Assembly (NCBI GenBank): GCA_018296165.2
Contig: JACKQL020000043.1
Location: forward strand, 310,001-374,000
Source of the DNA: Termitomyces sp. T153
Lineage: Eukaryota > Basidiomycota > Agaricomycetes > Agaricales > Lyophyllaceae
Length of the DNA stretch: 64,000 bases
Direction: 5' to 3'
Shown here: one piece after another, positions 45,994-56,675 of the stretch
How the letters are laid out: each line of letters begins with the position of its first letter
Numbering within the stretch: the first letter of the stretch is position 1
Notes under the pieces: generated by a model
Seen by the model: the letters and a program-made list of their open reading frames with translations, nothing else
What the model was told of the DNA's origin: nothing
Databases searched by the model: none
Made by a program: the position numbers and the translations under genes

Positions 45994-47345
45994 TGTCAGA
46001 GGCATCCAAGTAGACTCAATCTCCAGGCTGGTATTTGTGCCCCAGGGTCCTTCCACAGTTGTAGTATTGCACCATGTCATCCTTTGTCTTTGCTAGTGCT
46101 ACTCAGGCCTCCTCCTATGATCTCTTCATCCAGTCCACAAATTTGTTTACTGCTTCAATCTCCAAGGGTCAGGCATGGGGTTCAAAGCCCATGCATGAGT
46201 GCTGTCCAGTGTTGAGGAAGAATGAGGAGAACTGGGTAGATGCATGAACATGGTTGTTGTATTGGAACTCAGCATCAGGGAGGAGTTCATCCCAGTTGTC
46301 CTGGCACTTGTTGCAGAAAAGGTGGAGATACTGCTCCAACTCCTGGTTTATGCATTTGGTCTGGCCATCAGACTGTGTGTAAGAGGACAACTCTTATTAG
46401 GTAACTCCAACTCTATCTGGCCTTAGTCATAGGTATAGCATCATCTCTAGTATATCCAATTGACCAGCTGCCAAGCCCCTGCACCCTCCAATCAGTAGTA
46501 GTCAGCCCTTTGGACCCTATTTCCCCTTTTGACATATTGTTAGTCATTACTATTCAGCATATCCAGGCTGCTTACCACACATAGCATTAGTCATAGTGTA
46601 GCCATGGATGTAGTATATAAACCAGTCTGCAAGATAGAATATCCTCAGACCAAACAATAGCAGTGACTTCCTAGCCTATCCACTAGACTGACTGTGAGAG
46701 CCCCAGCATTGTTATCTTAGCCTTGCTTGCTGTGCTTGCCTGCTTGCCCAACTCTTAGCTGCTTGTATTGCTCTTTGACTCTCACTTGCTGCTTGCATCA
46801 CTTGTCATTGCTGGGTCCATCTGTAGTTGTGCTTGATCTCCTAACACTGTGGGTGGTAGGCAGTGGAGGTGTGAAGTTTTACACCAAGTAGGTGGTAGAG
46901 CACCCTGGTAAAGTCCACCACAAATTGTGGTCCCTAGTCAAAAACATAGGTGTTGGAGAGGCTGTGGAGTTCCCAGACATTCCTCCAGTACAAGTTTGTG
47001 GTGCCTATGGCAGAGCAAGTGGTGTGGGTTGGAATGAAGTGTGCTCACTTGCCATACAGGTCTATGACCACCATGATTGCATTATAACCATGGGCATCAG
47101 GGAGTTTTACAATGAAGTCCATAGAAGCCACGCTCCATTGTTCCATGGGCACAGGCAGCAGATGTAGCTGTCCATAGAAGAGGCAGTGTTGGGGCTTGGT
47201 CTAGAGACAGAGATTATATGTGCTAGTGTAGGACCCAATATATCAGAACATCTAGAGCCACCAGTAGTTCTGCAATACCAGCTCCAATGTTTTCCAACAT
47301 TCAGAGTGCCCTGCAATATGGGAGTTGTGGTGTTGCTCCACAATC
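45994..47345 (-). mobile_element. Gypsy family C copy C1 (integrase part), left portion
   Basis: Inverted homolog of the integrase and C-terminal part of C2: QSDGQTKCINQELEQYLHLF and FCNKCQDNWDELLPDAEFQY at 46390-46169, the rest of the core toward 47300, interrupted by a solo LTR. At 47345 the copy is split by the complete element C2; it resumes at 53485 and runs to about 53526. Confidence 0.85.
46378..46846 (+). mobile_element. Solo LTR, family E, inside C1 integrase
   Basis: A 469-bp block TGTAAGAGGACAA to CTCCTAACA, flanked by CTGTG at 46373-46377 and 46847-46851. The uninterrupted sequence survives in C2 near 52240 (CAGTCTGATGG on the opposite strand), so the empty site is known. TAGTATATAAACC at 46610 suggests a promoter on the plus strand. 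No internal region of this family is seen. Confidence 0.88.
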
Positions 47346-47715
47346 TGTCAGGAGACTTCCATTTCCAACCTCTGTGACTGGTTCCAGCACCTCCACAGCT
47401 TGTTTGACATCTCTGGAGCTCTTTCCAGAACTCTGGAGAACTCCAGAGAACTCCAGAGTTCTCCATATTATCTCAGCAACCATTGCCCTAGGGTTAGGAG
47501 TAGCTCCAGTCACCTGTACAGTAGTTCCCATGCCTCTGCCACCTGCTGATGTGCCATGCCAAGCAGTGGGGATCCTTAGACTTGTTCTCTTTGGATTCTC
47601 CTCTGCTAGGTGATTAGTTACTGATTTGTATCATTGTCTACTCTGCTAATATACTTTGGATTCCCCTCTGCTAGCTGCATGACTCTGATCTGTCACTCAG
47701 GAGGTTGCCCTTACA
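47346..47715 (+). repeat. 5' LTR of C2
   Basis: 370 bp, TG...CA ends, preceded by CAATC. Confidence 0.95.
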
Positions 47716-47809
47716 GCAGAACAAGTCTCCTAAAACTGGCCTGAAAGCCCTGCATAGCCACAAGGAACCTCTGAGCCACTATTCATCACTTCTCCACCAG
47801 GATTAAGCA

Positions 47810-48802
47810 TTGCAAAGTTCTATGTCTCAGCTCACCAACCCAGACACACCCTTAGAGGCCCCAGCTCCACAAAACAAAGCCTGGACTCACCTGCTCTGCC
47901 TAGAAACCCAGGTGCAATTAACACAATTATCTCTCACCCACCATACGACCAAACTCTCTACCCTCCATCAGACAACAGATCTTATCTCCAAGTCCCTCCA
48001 GGCATTGCTAGAACATCTAAGCCCTAACTCTGCCCCTCCCGCAGCTGAGGAACCAGCTCCACCTGCCATGGCACCCACTCCAGCAGCTCCAGTGACCCTG
48101 CAGCTGTGGATCCCTTGCTCAGTGCTGCTAGATGCATATGATGGTGCTTGCTCTGGCAGGGAGCAATTCCTACAGTCCTGCCCCACCTACATCCACCTCA
48201 GTAGGGACACTTTTAACTCCAATGCATTGAAAATAGCCTGAGTACTGTCATACATGAAGACCAGATATGCCTCCACCTACATGCTGCAAGTTTTCCACTG
48301 TTCTGGAGGTGTGGGGAGCTTCCTGGACTGGGCCACCTTTTAGAAGGACTTTCATACAGAGTTTTTTCTGTTGGACCCCACTAAGACAGCAGCACTGACA
48401 CTGCATGACAGGGAGCAGTACAGACAAGAGAAGCATATGTTGGATGAGTACATTGACCCATTCCAAGCTCTGGTCAAACAGGCCACCTACCCTGACAGCC
48501 TCCAGCTGTGCCTCACCTTCTGGGATGGCTTGCACTCCACCTTGGTGGAATGCATTGACAACCTGGTGGAGGGTTGCTCTGACAATGAAAAGATTGTGTC
48601 ATGGTATGAGGTGGCCTGGGACCAATGGCAGCTCATGGAGATATGGAAGGAGCTCCAATGCTTCCATTCCACAATGTGCTCCATTCCAGTCAGCAACTTC
48701 CACTACTCTGCACCTACTCACCCAGCACTGGCCCTTGCTTCAGCTGCCCCTGCTGCTTGTCCCCTACCCCTGGGGATTCCCATGGATGTGGATGTGGCCT
48801 AA
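47810..48802 (+). pseudogene. Gag of C2
   Basis: Opens at MSQLTNPDTPLEAPAPQNKA and is continuous for 143 codons to a stop at 48239, then continues LSYMKTRYASTYMLQVFH. The capsid part TYIHLSRDTFNSNALKIA and DREQYRQEKHMLDEYIDPF matches C4 and C5. From 48371 the frame is open to a stop at 48800. After it, readings in other frames give the cysteine-poor gag end and the linker LLLQLLAAKDTAGASLLDKP. It is the most complete gag of this family here. Confidence 0.85.
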
Positions 48803-49254
48803 CAACTCTGCATGGCCCCACTGTTATGCCAGAGATGCAAGAAGCCCAGGCACTTTGCATAGCACCATTCTCTGGGCCTGGAGGTCTGCTACCTTTCTGC
48901 AGTGGAGCAGAAGGAACTTCTCCTGCAGCTCCTGGCTGCAAAAGACACTGCTGGAGCTTCATTGCTGGACAAGCCCTCATCAGAGTTGACCCTGGAGGAA
49001 GCCAACATGAGCACCTCACCTCCAGAGCTAGAGGGGGATTTTTAGTCAAGCAATGGATGAGGTGTATGCCTCTGTTGCTAGGTGCTAACAGATTCTCTTG
49101 TCTGTTGATAGAAAATGAAACTGCCTTTTCTGATGCTCTTCATTCTGAGACAGAAGAACTTCAAAGCCCCCTTCCAGATGTACAAACACTAACTCTGCAG
49201 CCCCCGCCAAGCTCTCCCACACCTCCAAAGGTCTGACAGCACAGCCCTGCTTAG

Positions 49255-49680
49255 GTGTGCCAAATGCCCCAACAGTACATGATGGCCTCTGGCTCATCTG
49301 CCCATTCCTTGCACCTTAACATGGAGATTGAGACAACAGACACCCAGCAAAACTGCAGAGTTGCAGCTCTCCTGGACAGCAGAGCAACAGGACTTTTCCT
49401 GAACTCAGAGTTCATCAAATGCCATGGCCTGATCATGCAGCCCCTTCCCAAGCCCATTCCTGTTTACAACATCAACAGAACACCCAATAAAGCCAGCGCA
49501 ATTAGCTCTATGGTTGACCTGGTTCTCCACTATTAGAACCACATGGAGCATGCCATATTTGCTGTCACCAGCTTGGGAAGGCAAGACATGATCCTCAGGT
49601 TCATGTGGCTCCGAGAGCATAACTCTGAGGTTGATTGGATCAAAGAATAGGTGACCATGAGTAGATGCCACAGGAAGTGC
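49255..49680 (+). pseudogene. Aspartic protease of C2
   Basis: The strand CRVAALLDSRATGLFLNSEF (about 49352) has D-S-R where the family has D-S-G; the codon AGA could come from CGA/GGA-type sequence in a CpG context (AGCGGA to AGCAGA). The second half (GRQDMILRFMWLREHN) follows after a stop at 49534. The lost Gly would disable the active site. Confidence 0.7.
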
Positions 49681-49977
49681 TCCACCTATGCCATAGAGGC
49701 CAGAGGAGAGCATTGGACTCAAGTCTGAGAGCATGCAGCCATCCAAGCATGTTGCACTGGCCCTCTCCCTTTTGCTGATCTAGACCTCCTGGACCTCCTG
49801 CCTCTGGCATTCCCTCATAGGGAGGCTCTCTACGAGAACAATTGGAGCAATGGTGGAGCCCCGGAGGAGGAGCATGGAGGGGAGTTTGGTGGTATACATG
49901 AACCAGAGCTCCTAGATGAAGCAATAGAGGCAGGAGATCAAATTTATGTTACCACTGTCCACCCACTGCCCTCCATC

Positions 49978-51520
49978 ATGGAGATCAGGGCTAGCCAGAC
50001 TACATCCCAGCAGCTGGCCCAGGCCTTTGCCACCAATGCCACACCTCAAGAATTCTGGGATGTAGTACCCCTCTACTTAAATGCATTTGAGGATGTGTTC
50101 TCCAAGGCCTCCTTTGACTTGCTTCCAGAACACAAAAGGTGGGACCATGCCATTGAACTGCTGCCTGACTCAGCACCCTCAAGCTGTAAGGTCTACTCCC
50201 TCATGCCCAAAGAGCAGGACAAGCTCAATGCCTTCCTCCAGGAGAACTTGGACTCTGGTCATATCCATCTATCCATTTGAAATCTCTGATGGCTTCTCCA
50301 GTCTTCTTCATCAAAAAGAAGGATGGCTCCCTCTGACTGGTACAGGACTATCAGGTACTCAATGCCATAATGGTGAAGAATTGCTACTCTCTTCCCCTCA
50401 TCTCTGAGCTCATCAACAACCTCCAGGGTGTGCAATACTTCACTAAACTGGACATCTAGTGGGGTTACAACAATGTGCACATTTAGGAGGGAGATGAGTG
50501 GAAGGCAGCCTTCCAGACCAACCAGGGATTGTTTGAGCCACTCATTATGTTCTTTGGTCTCACCAACAGCCCAGCCACCTTCCAGACCATGATGAACAAC
50601 ATGTTCTGGGACCTCATTGCAGAAGGTGTAGTCTGTGTATACCTTGACAACATCCTCATCTACACCAAAATACTGGAGGAACACCATCAGATAACTTGTC
50701 ACATTCTGGAATGCCTCCACTAGCACCAGCTCTACCTCAAGCTGGAGAAGTGCAAGTTTGAACAAACCTGGATTGAGTACCTCAGCCTGATCATCTCCCA
50801 CAGAACTGTGGAGATGGACCTGGTGAAGGTGGCAGGTGTGGCAGAGTGGCCAGAGCCCTGGAACAAGAAGGAGGTATAGGCATTCCTTGGTTTTGCAAAC
50901 TTCTATTAGAGATTCATCTAGGACTTCTTGCATCATGCTTGCCTACTGTTTGACCTCACAGGAAAAGATGTTATATGGAGCTGGGGGCCTCCAGAGCAGA
51001 TGGCCTTCAACACTCTCAAGCACGCTGTGACCTCCAGACCTGTTCTCCTCTTCCCAGATAACAACTCTCCCTTCTGCATAGAGGCCAACAGCTCCAACTT
51101 TGCCACTGGGGCAGTGCTCTCACAGCAATCTCTGAAGGACAGAAAGTGGCACCCAGTGGCCTTTTACTCCAAAAGCCTGAATGCAGTGGAGCAGAACTAC
51201 AAGATCCACAATGAGGAGATGTTGGCCATCATCCAGTTGTTTGAGGAGTGGTGGCACTTCTTGGAAGGCATGTAGCACAAGTTTGAGGTCTGGATGAATC
51301 ACAAGAACCTTGGATACTTCTAGACAACCAAGAAGCTCAATTGCCAGCAGGCCTGATGGTCCCTCTACCTTGCCAACTTTGACTTCTCTGTGCACCACAA
51401 GCCTGGCCAGAGCATGGAGAAACCAGACACCCTGTCTTGTAGGGCAGACCATGGAACAGGGAAAGGGGATAACAGTAACATTATGCTCCTCTGCCCTGAA
51501 TTGTTTGTGATCTGAGCCAT
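49978..51520 (+). pseudogene. Reverse transcriptase and RNase H of C2
   Basis: FEDVFSKASFDLLPEHKRWD and DHAIELLPDSAPSSCKVYSL open the RT. Across stops follow [37 protein letters not shown] and LFEPLIMFFGLTNSPATFQ. The catalytic box at about 50637 reads VYLDNILIY: the second Asp is Asn, which fits GACGAC changing to GACAAC at the CpG. RNase H begins PFCIEANSSNFATGAVLSQQ (first Asp already Glu) and ends near 51460 with FSVHHKPGQSMEKPDTLSC. Confidence 0.9.
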
Positions 51521-51599
51521 GGAGGGCCTAGTTGTTGTTGGAGCAGAGGCAGACATTCTCCAGGACATTTGACAGGGTAATAGGGATGGTTGACAGGAG

Positions 51600-52660
51600 G
51601 AGCTTGTGGCGCAGGCTGCTCAGACACTGCAGTTGGGGCATGCTATTAGTGTTAAGGTGGTCCATGCTGATGAATGGGCCCTCCAAGATGGAATCCTGAC
51701 CTTCTGAAACTGTATCTACATCTCCAACATCCTGGAGCTCCATCAGAGGATCATGTAGCAATACCATGACTCCCACATTGCAGGGCACTCTGGGCAGTGA
51801 AAGACACTGGAGTTAGTATCATGGAACTACTGGTGGCCCCAGATGTCCCAGTACATTGGGTCCTACACTAGTACCTGCAATCTCTGCCTCCAGACCAAGC
51901 CCCAACACTGACTCCCCTATGGACAGTTACATCTGCTACCCGTGCCTGCAGAACAATGAAGTGTAGCATCTGTAGATTTCATTGTAGAGCTCCCCAATGC
52001 CCATGGTTATGATGCAATTATGGTGGTGGTGAACCTGTATGGCAAGAGAGTGCACTTCATTTCAACCCACACCACCTGCTCCACCATGGGTGCCACAAAC
52101 CTGTACCGGAGGAACATCTGGAAGCTCCACAGCCTCTCCAATGCCTATGTCTTGGATTGGGGACTGCAATTTGTGTTGGAGTTCACCTGCAAGCTCTACC
52201 GACTGCTTGGAGTAAACCTCCACACCACCACTGCCTACCATCCACAGTCTGATGGCCAGACAGAGCATGTAAACCAGGAGTTGGAACAGTATCTCCACCT
52301 CTTCTGCAACAAGCACCAAGATGACTGGGACAAACTCCTCCGCCAAATTCCAGTACAACAACCATGTTCACATATCCACCCGATTTTCCCCATTCTTCCT
52401 CAACACTAGATGGCACCTACACATGGGTTTTGAATCCCAGGCATGACCCTCAGAGAATGAGGCAGTAAACAAATTTGTGGACTGGATGAAGAGGTCACAA
52501 GAAGAGGCCTGGGCTGCACTGGCAAAGGCAAAAGATGACATGGTGTGATACTACAATCATGGGAGGACTACGGAGTGCAGATATCAGCCTAGGGATTGAG
52601 TCTACCTGGATGCCTCTGACATTACAACTACCCATCCCTCAAAGAATCTGTCACACTGCC
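51600..52660 (+). pseudogene. Integrase of C2
   Basis: The H-H-C-C finger is partly visible (HDSHIAGH, NYWWPQMSQYI, CNLCLQTKP), then VDFIVELPNAHGYDAIMVVV (first Asp), LDWGLQFVLEFTCKLYRLLG (second Asp region) and TTAYHPQSDGQTEHVNQELE (Glu) at about 52218-52290. The C-terminal tail follows with stops. It joins the chromodomain at 52723. Confidence 0.88.
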
Positions 52661-52722
52661 AGTTAGGGCCATTCACAGTGGAACAACAGATAGGACCCTT
52701 GGCCTATTAACTCCAACTCCCC

Positions 52723-53025
52723 ATGGGGATGTGCCAGCTTCATCCAGTGTTCAATGTGGTCAAACTTACCCCAGCCCCTAAAGATCCTATTCCAGGGCAA
52801 TGTCTGCCACCTTTGCCACCCCCAGTGGTGGTCAATGACAACAAAGAGTACAAAGTGGAAGAAATCCTGGACAGCCATTTATTCCAGAGACAACTACAGT
52901 ACAAGGTGAAGTGGAAAGGCTACAGAATTGAGGATATTTCCTGGGAGCCACAGGAGAATGTACATGCCCCCAGACTTGTTAAGGAGTTCCACCAGAGACA
53001 TCCAGATGTGCCACGCACCATATGA
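52723..53025 (+). pseudogene. Chromodomain at the integrase C-terminus of C2
   Basis: HPVFNVVKLTPAPKDPIPGQ is the usual lead-in; then EYKVEEILDSHLFQRQLQYK, VKWKGYRIEDISWEP and ENVHAPRLVKEFHQRHP make a full chromodomain with its aromatic residues (Y, W and a second W). Chromodomains of Gypsy integrases guide insertion to heterochromatin marks. The frame of 100 codons is intact and ends at a stop at 53023. Confidence 0.92.
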
Positions 53026-53114
53026 GGAATCTACCCTATCTTGCCAGTGGACCAAGCAATCAGGGACTTCTTCTACCCTGCATGTCAAGATGCTGCACAC
53101 TAGAGGGGGGGTGA

Positions 53115-53484
53115 TGTCAGGGGACTTCCATTTCCAACCTCCATGACTGGTTCCAGCACCTTTGCAGCTTGTTCAATGTCTCTGGGGCTCTTTCCAGAAC
53201 CCCAGAAATCTCCAGAGAACTCCGGAATTCTCTGTATTACCTCAGCAACCATTGCCCTAGGGTTAGGAGTAGCTCTGGTCACCTGTACAGTAGTTCCCAC
53301 ACCTCCACCACCTGCTGATGTGCCATGCCAAGCAGCAGGGATCCTTAGACTTGTTCTCTTTGGATTCCCCTCTGCTAGGTGATTAGTTACTGATTTGTAT
53401 CATCATCTACTCTGCTAATATACTTCAGATTCCCCTGTGCTAGCTGCATGACTCCAATCCGTTGCTCCAGAGGTTGCCCTTACA
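53115..53484 (+). repeat. 3' LTR of C2
   Basis: 370 bp, preceded by a purine tract (53103-53111, GAGGGGGGG) and followed by CAATC. Confidence 0.95.
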
Positions 53485-53526
53485 CAATCCTCTGATGGAG
53501 CTCTAGAACATTGGGCATGTAGATAG
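53485..53526 (-). mobile_element. Family C copy C1, right portion
   Basis: A 42-bp continuation of C1 beyond C2 (minus strand: MPNVLELHQRIV), which aligns with C2 near 51715-51757. At about 53527 the sequence turns to the plus-strand copy C3. Confidence 0.75.
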
Positions 53527-54369
53527 TCAAAAAAGCTGTCACACTGCCAGTTGAGACCTTTCATGGTGAAATGGCAGGTAGGGCTCCTAGCCTATTGACT
53601 CAGGCTCCCCACAGGGATGTGCCAGCTTCATCCAGTATTCAATGTGGTCAAACTGACTCTGGCCCCAAAGTATCCTATTCCAGGGCAATGCCTGCCACCC
53701 CTGCCATCCCAGTGGTGGTCAACAACAGCAAGGAGTACAAGGTGAAGGAAATCTTGAATAGTCAGTTATCCAGAGATGGCTACAGTACAAGGTGGAGTGG
53801 AAGGGCTATGGAATCAAGGATATCTCCTGGAAACTGTGGGAGAATGTGCATGCCCCTGGACTCATCAAGGAGTTCCACAGGAGACATCCAGATGCTTTGC
53901 ACACCATATGAGGAATCTACCCTATTTTGCCAGCAGACCAGGCAATAAGGAACTTCTTTTACCCTGTGCATTGAGATGCCACATGCTAGAGGGGGGGTGA
54001 TGTCAGGGGACTTCCATTTCCAGCCTCTACAACCTATTCCAGTGCCTCCATAGCTTGTTCAACATCTTCAGGGCTAATTCCAGAACCCTGGAGATCTCTG
54101 GAGAACCATAGAGTTCTCTGTATTACCTCACTGATCATCATCCTAGGGTTAGGATTAGCTCTGGCCTTCTGAACAGTAGTTCCCATGCCTCTGCTGCCCA
54201 CTGATGTACTGCACTGAGCAGCAGGGATCCTTAGACTTCTTATCTTTGGATTCCCCTCTGCTAGGTGATTAGTTACTGATTGTATCATTGTCTACTCTGC
54301 TAATATACTTTGGATTCCCCTCTGCTAGCTGCATGACTCTGATCCATCACTCTGGAGGTTGCCCTTACA
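53527..54369 (+). mobile_element. Family C copy C3: chromodomain end and 3' LTR
   Basis: Begins in the integrase tail (SCHTAS-type VTLPVETFHGEM region), passes through EYKVKEILNSQLS and a shifted chromodomain, and ends in a 369-bp 3' LTR at 54001-54369 after the purine tract GAGGGGGGG. 5' parts are missing. The right LTR end directly touches a Tc1-like transposase. Confidence 0.85.
54001..54369 (+). repeat. 3' LTR of C3
   Basis: TGTCAGGGGACTT to TTGCCCTTACA, 369 bp, homologous to the C2 LTRs. Confidence 0.9.
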
Positions 54370-55078
54370 GAGGAGGGGTATTGGTCTGCTACAAAGAGGA
54401 AAGTTCCTATGCTCAAAGCTAGACATTGGCAACTATAACTTAAATGGGCTCAAGAGCATCAGAACTGGACTGTGGAGGACTGGAAAAGAGTATTGTAGAT
54501 AGATAAGACAAAAATTAACAGGATTGGGTCAGATAGAAAGCAGTATATGTGGAAGCTAAGAGGAGAAGGCATTTTAAACTAAACCACTACACCTACTGTA
54601 AAACATGAAGGAGGAAATAATCTTGTGGTATGAGACTGTATAGGTTGGAATGGGGTGGGAAAGCTGGTAGGGGTGGTGGGGATCATGAATGCAGAGTAGT
54701 ACTGTGAAATTTTGGATGATGGAGCAAAGGAGAGCTTTGAAAAGTTGGAGATGGAGGAGGGTGCCCACTACTTTCAACAGGATGATGACCCCAAGCACAA
54801 CTCCAAGAGGGCTAACAAGTGGTTTGAAGACAACAACTTTGATGTCCTTTGGTGGCCAGCCCAATCCACTGATCTTAACCCTATTGAACACCTCTGGAAG
54901 AGCAGCTTAGGCAGTATGAAACACCTCCTCATGGTGTGCATGAATTGTGGGAGAGGGTTGCAAAGGAGTGGGATGGGATACTAGCAGAGGTATGCCAAAG
55001 ACTGATAGAAAGCATGCCTAGAAGGATTCAAGCAGTTATCAAGGCAAATGGAGGACATACAAAGTACTAAATACCAAA
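54370..55078 (+). pseudogene. Tc1/mariner-type transposase, decayed and 5'-truncated
   Basis: Readable pieces across frames: LNGLKSI, KINRIGSD-like INRIGSDRKQYMWKLRGEG, CIGWNGVGKLVGVVGIMNAE, ESFEKLEMEEGAHYFQQDDD followed by PKHNSKRANKWFEDNNFDVL, WWPAQSTDLNPIEHLWKSS and a C-terminal ESMPRRIQAVIKANGGHTKY before a stop at 55068. The second Asp (QQDDDPKH) and the Glu (NPIEH) of the DDE triad are kept; the N-terminal DNA-binding part is absent, replaced by the C3 LTR. Confidence 0.88.
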
Positions 55079-55085
55079 ATTAGAG

Positions 55086-55295
55086 GTGCTTAAAAAACTG
55101 TCCCAATAAGTGAATATTTTAAAATGGCTATTACTTCCATCAGTTTTGATTTAAATTACATAAACTAAAATGCAATTTGTAGCCATGATGCCATAGTATT
55201 TTACACAATTCAACCAGAATTTTGAATGCTTCCAATCCTTCATGCCAATGTCATCTTTCAAAGAATATAAAATATTGGGACAGTTTTTTGAGCAC
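55086..55295. repeat. 210-bp unit with 23-bp terminal inverted repeats
   Basis: GTGCTTAAAAAACTGTCCCA at 55086 and the inverse, TGGGACAGTTTTTTGAGCAC, ending at 55295, match over 23 bp with one difference. The right end is followed by TGTA, compatible with a TA target. It may be the terminal inverted repeat of the Tc1-like element or a small non-autonomous derivative. Confidence 0.65.
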
Positions 55296-56675
55296 TGTAA
55301 AGCATTTTTGGGTGCACTACTTCTGTACAGTACTTAATTTGAGTTACAGAGGATAATGCATTATATTTTAACTGTAATTAGACAGAATAATACATTGTTT
55401 TGTCAGGATCAGGTGGAGGTGGTGGAATAGGTGTAGGCCCCTAAACAAGACTGCTGGACCTGGGCCATTCCAGAACCAAATCCCTGTAAGAGATCCATGA
55501 GCTCAGAGTAAGAAAATGATATGAAAGGAACACAAAATATATGAAGTAGAGCTAAGAGAAAATCATGAAAATGTGTGAAGGTATAGAGGACGTGGTGGTG
55601 CAAGAGAGAGATGTCCAAGGCATGTGATCATGACGCTGCTGTCTAAAATGCGTGCCGCATTCATTCCGTTCCTCCATTCTGCGGACACTGCTGGCACTCA
55701 ATTGTGTTTCCTTGGGAAAAAATCAAAAGGAAACCTGTTATGCCATTTCCTCTGTGGCAATTTCTGATGGAAAACGTCTTTGAACAAAGGAAATTTGCCT
55801 TTTTCTATAGTAAAAAGCTAGCAAAGAAACAGATGACAGGTTTCTTTGACTCTTTTTCCATTAGAAACATTTTCTGGCCCCAGCAGTGGGAACTATCATT
55901 TTTCTTACTTACGTAAGAGTCGGGAACTCTTAACCATGCTTCACGCACCAGAGTGGGTGTGTATCCTTCTCTCAAGAGGCACAACTTGTTTCCGTGGAAA
56001 CCCTATCTCCTCAGGTTCTTTCTGCCTTGGATTGCTTGCTGCGGCGATGCAACTATCATACTCAATTGACAAGTAACAGTCTCAAATGCGATACTTGGCC
56101 GGGTTTCATTGTTCTTTTTTCGGCTTAGAATAGTATCAAAGTCTGGTAAGTACCGAGAAGTTGAAGCCAGTTGCGATATCAATACATTTACCTAGCCTTG
56201 GTGAGATCAATTTGCCATTTTAGAAGACGTTCTTTATTCCTCTCACAGGTGTCATAGGGGACCCTACTTTCTTTATGTTCGGTTGCTCTTGTTTCTCGGT
56301 CGACATGTGACTGCGGCTGCCAGCTGTTACCTATTGTCGCCCTGTTCGAGACCTTGTCAAATCATGGTTACCCCTGCAGCGTTGGTGAAGTACAGCAGAA
56401 AGTTTGAACTTCGGTCGACATGTAACGGCGGCTTGTCACCGTCTTCGGAGACCTTGTCAAATCATGATTACCCTGTCTGAAGTCCAGCATAAATTTTGAA
56501 CTGTGGCGTGGTCGGTGTGGATAACATTGGACCATAAGTCCACTCGTAACGGATAGAGGTACAAATCTTAATTTAAACATGCAGCAAAAAGTGGGCGACA
56601 ATTCTACATAATTACATATCGGAGACAATCTTGAATATATTACAATAACTTGGCGTGAACGGATCGGATATTCAA
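55296..56675. other. Intergenic DNA, start of host island 2
   Basis: CpG returns at about 55590. No gene is supported; short open frames at 55704-56076 show no motif. A tandem duplication lies at 56297-56500. Confidence 0.5.
56297..56500. repeat. Imperfect tandem duplication, 100-115 bp unit
   Basis: CGGTCGACATGT at 56297 and 56412, and GAGACCTTGTCAAATCATG at 56348 and 56448, mark two diverged copies. Confidence 0.8.

Larger units (their letters stand above)
47346..53484 (+). mobile_element. Complete chromodomain Gypsy element C2
   Basis: 6,139 bp with two 370-bp LTRs (47346-47715 and 53115-53484, TGTCAGG...CCCTTACA) and a 5-bp target duplication CAATC (47341-47345 and 53485-53489). Order: gag, protease, RT, RNase H, integrase, chromodomain. 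It sits inside the integrase of a sister copy in the opposite direction. The coding has many stops and the LTRs differ widely, so the insertion is old. Confidence 0.95.

Noticed and set aside
50259..50936. 225-codon minus-strand frame
   Set aside because: Antisense shadow of the C2 reverse transcriptase; unlike the antisense genes of A it has no splice structure and no counterpart in other copies.
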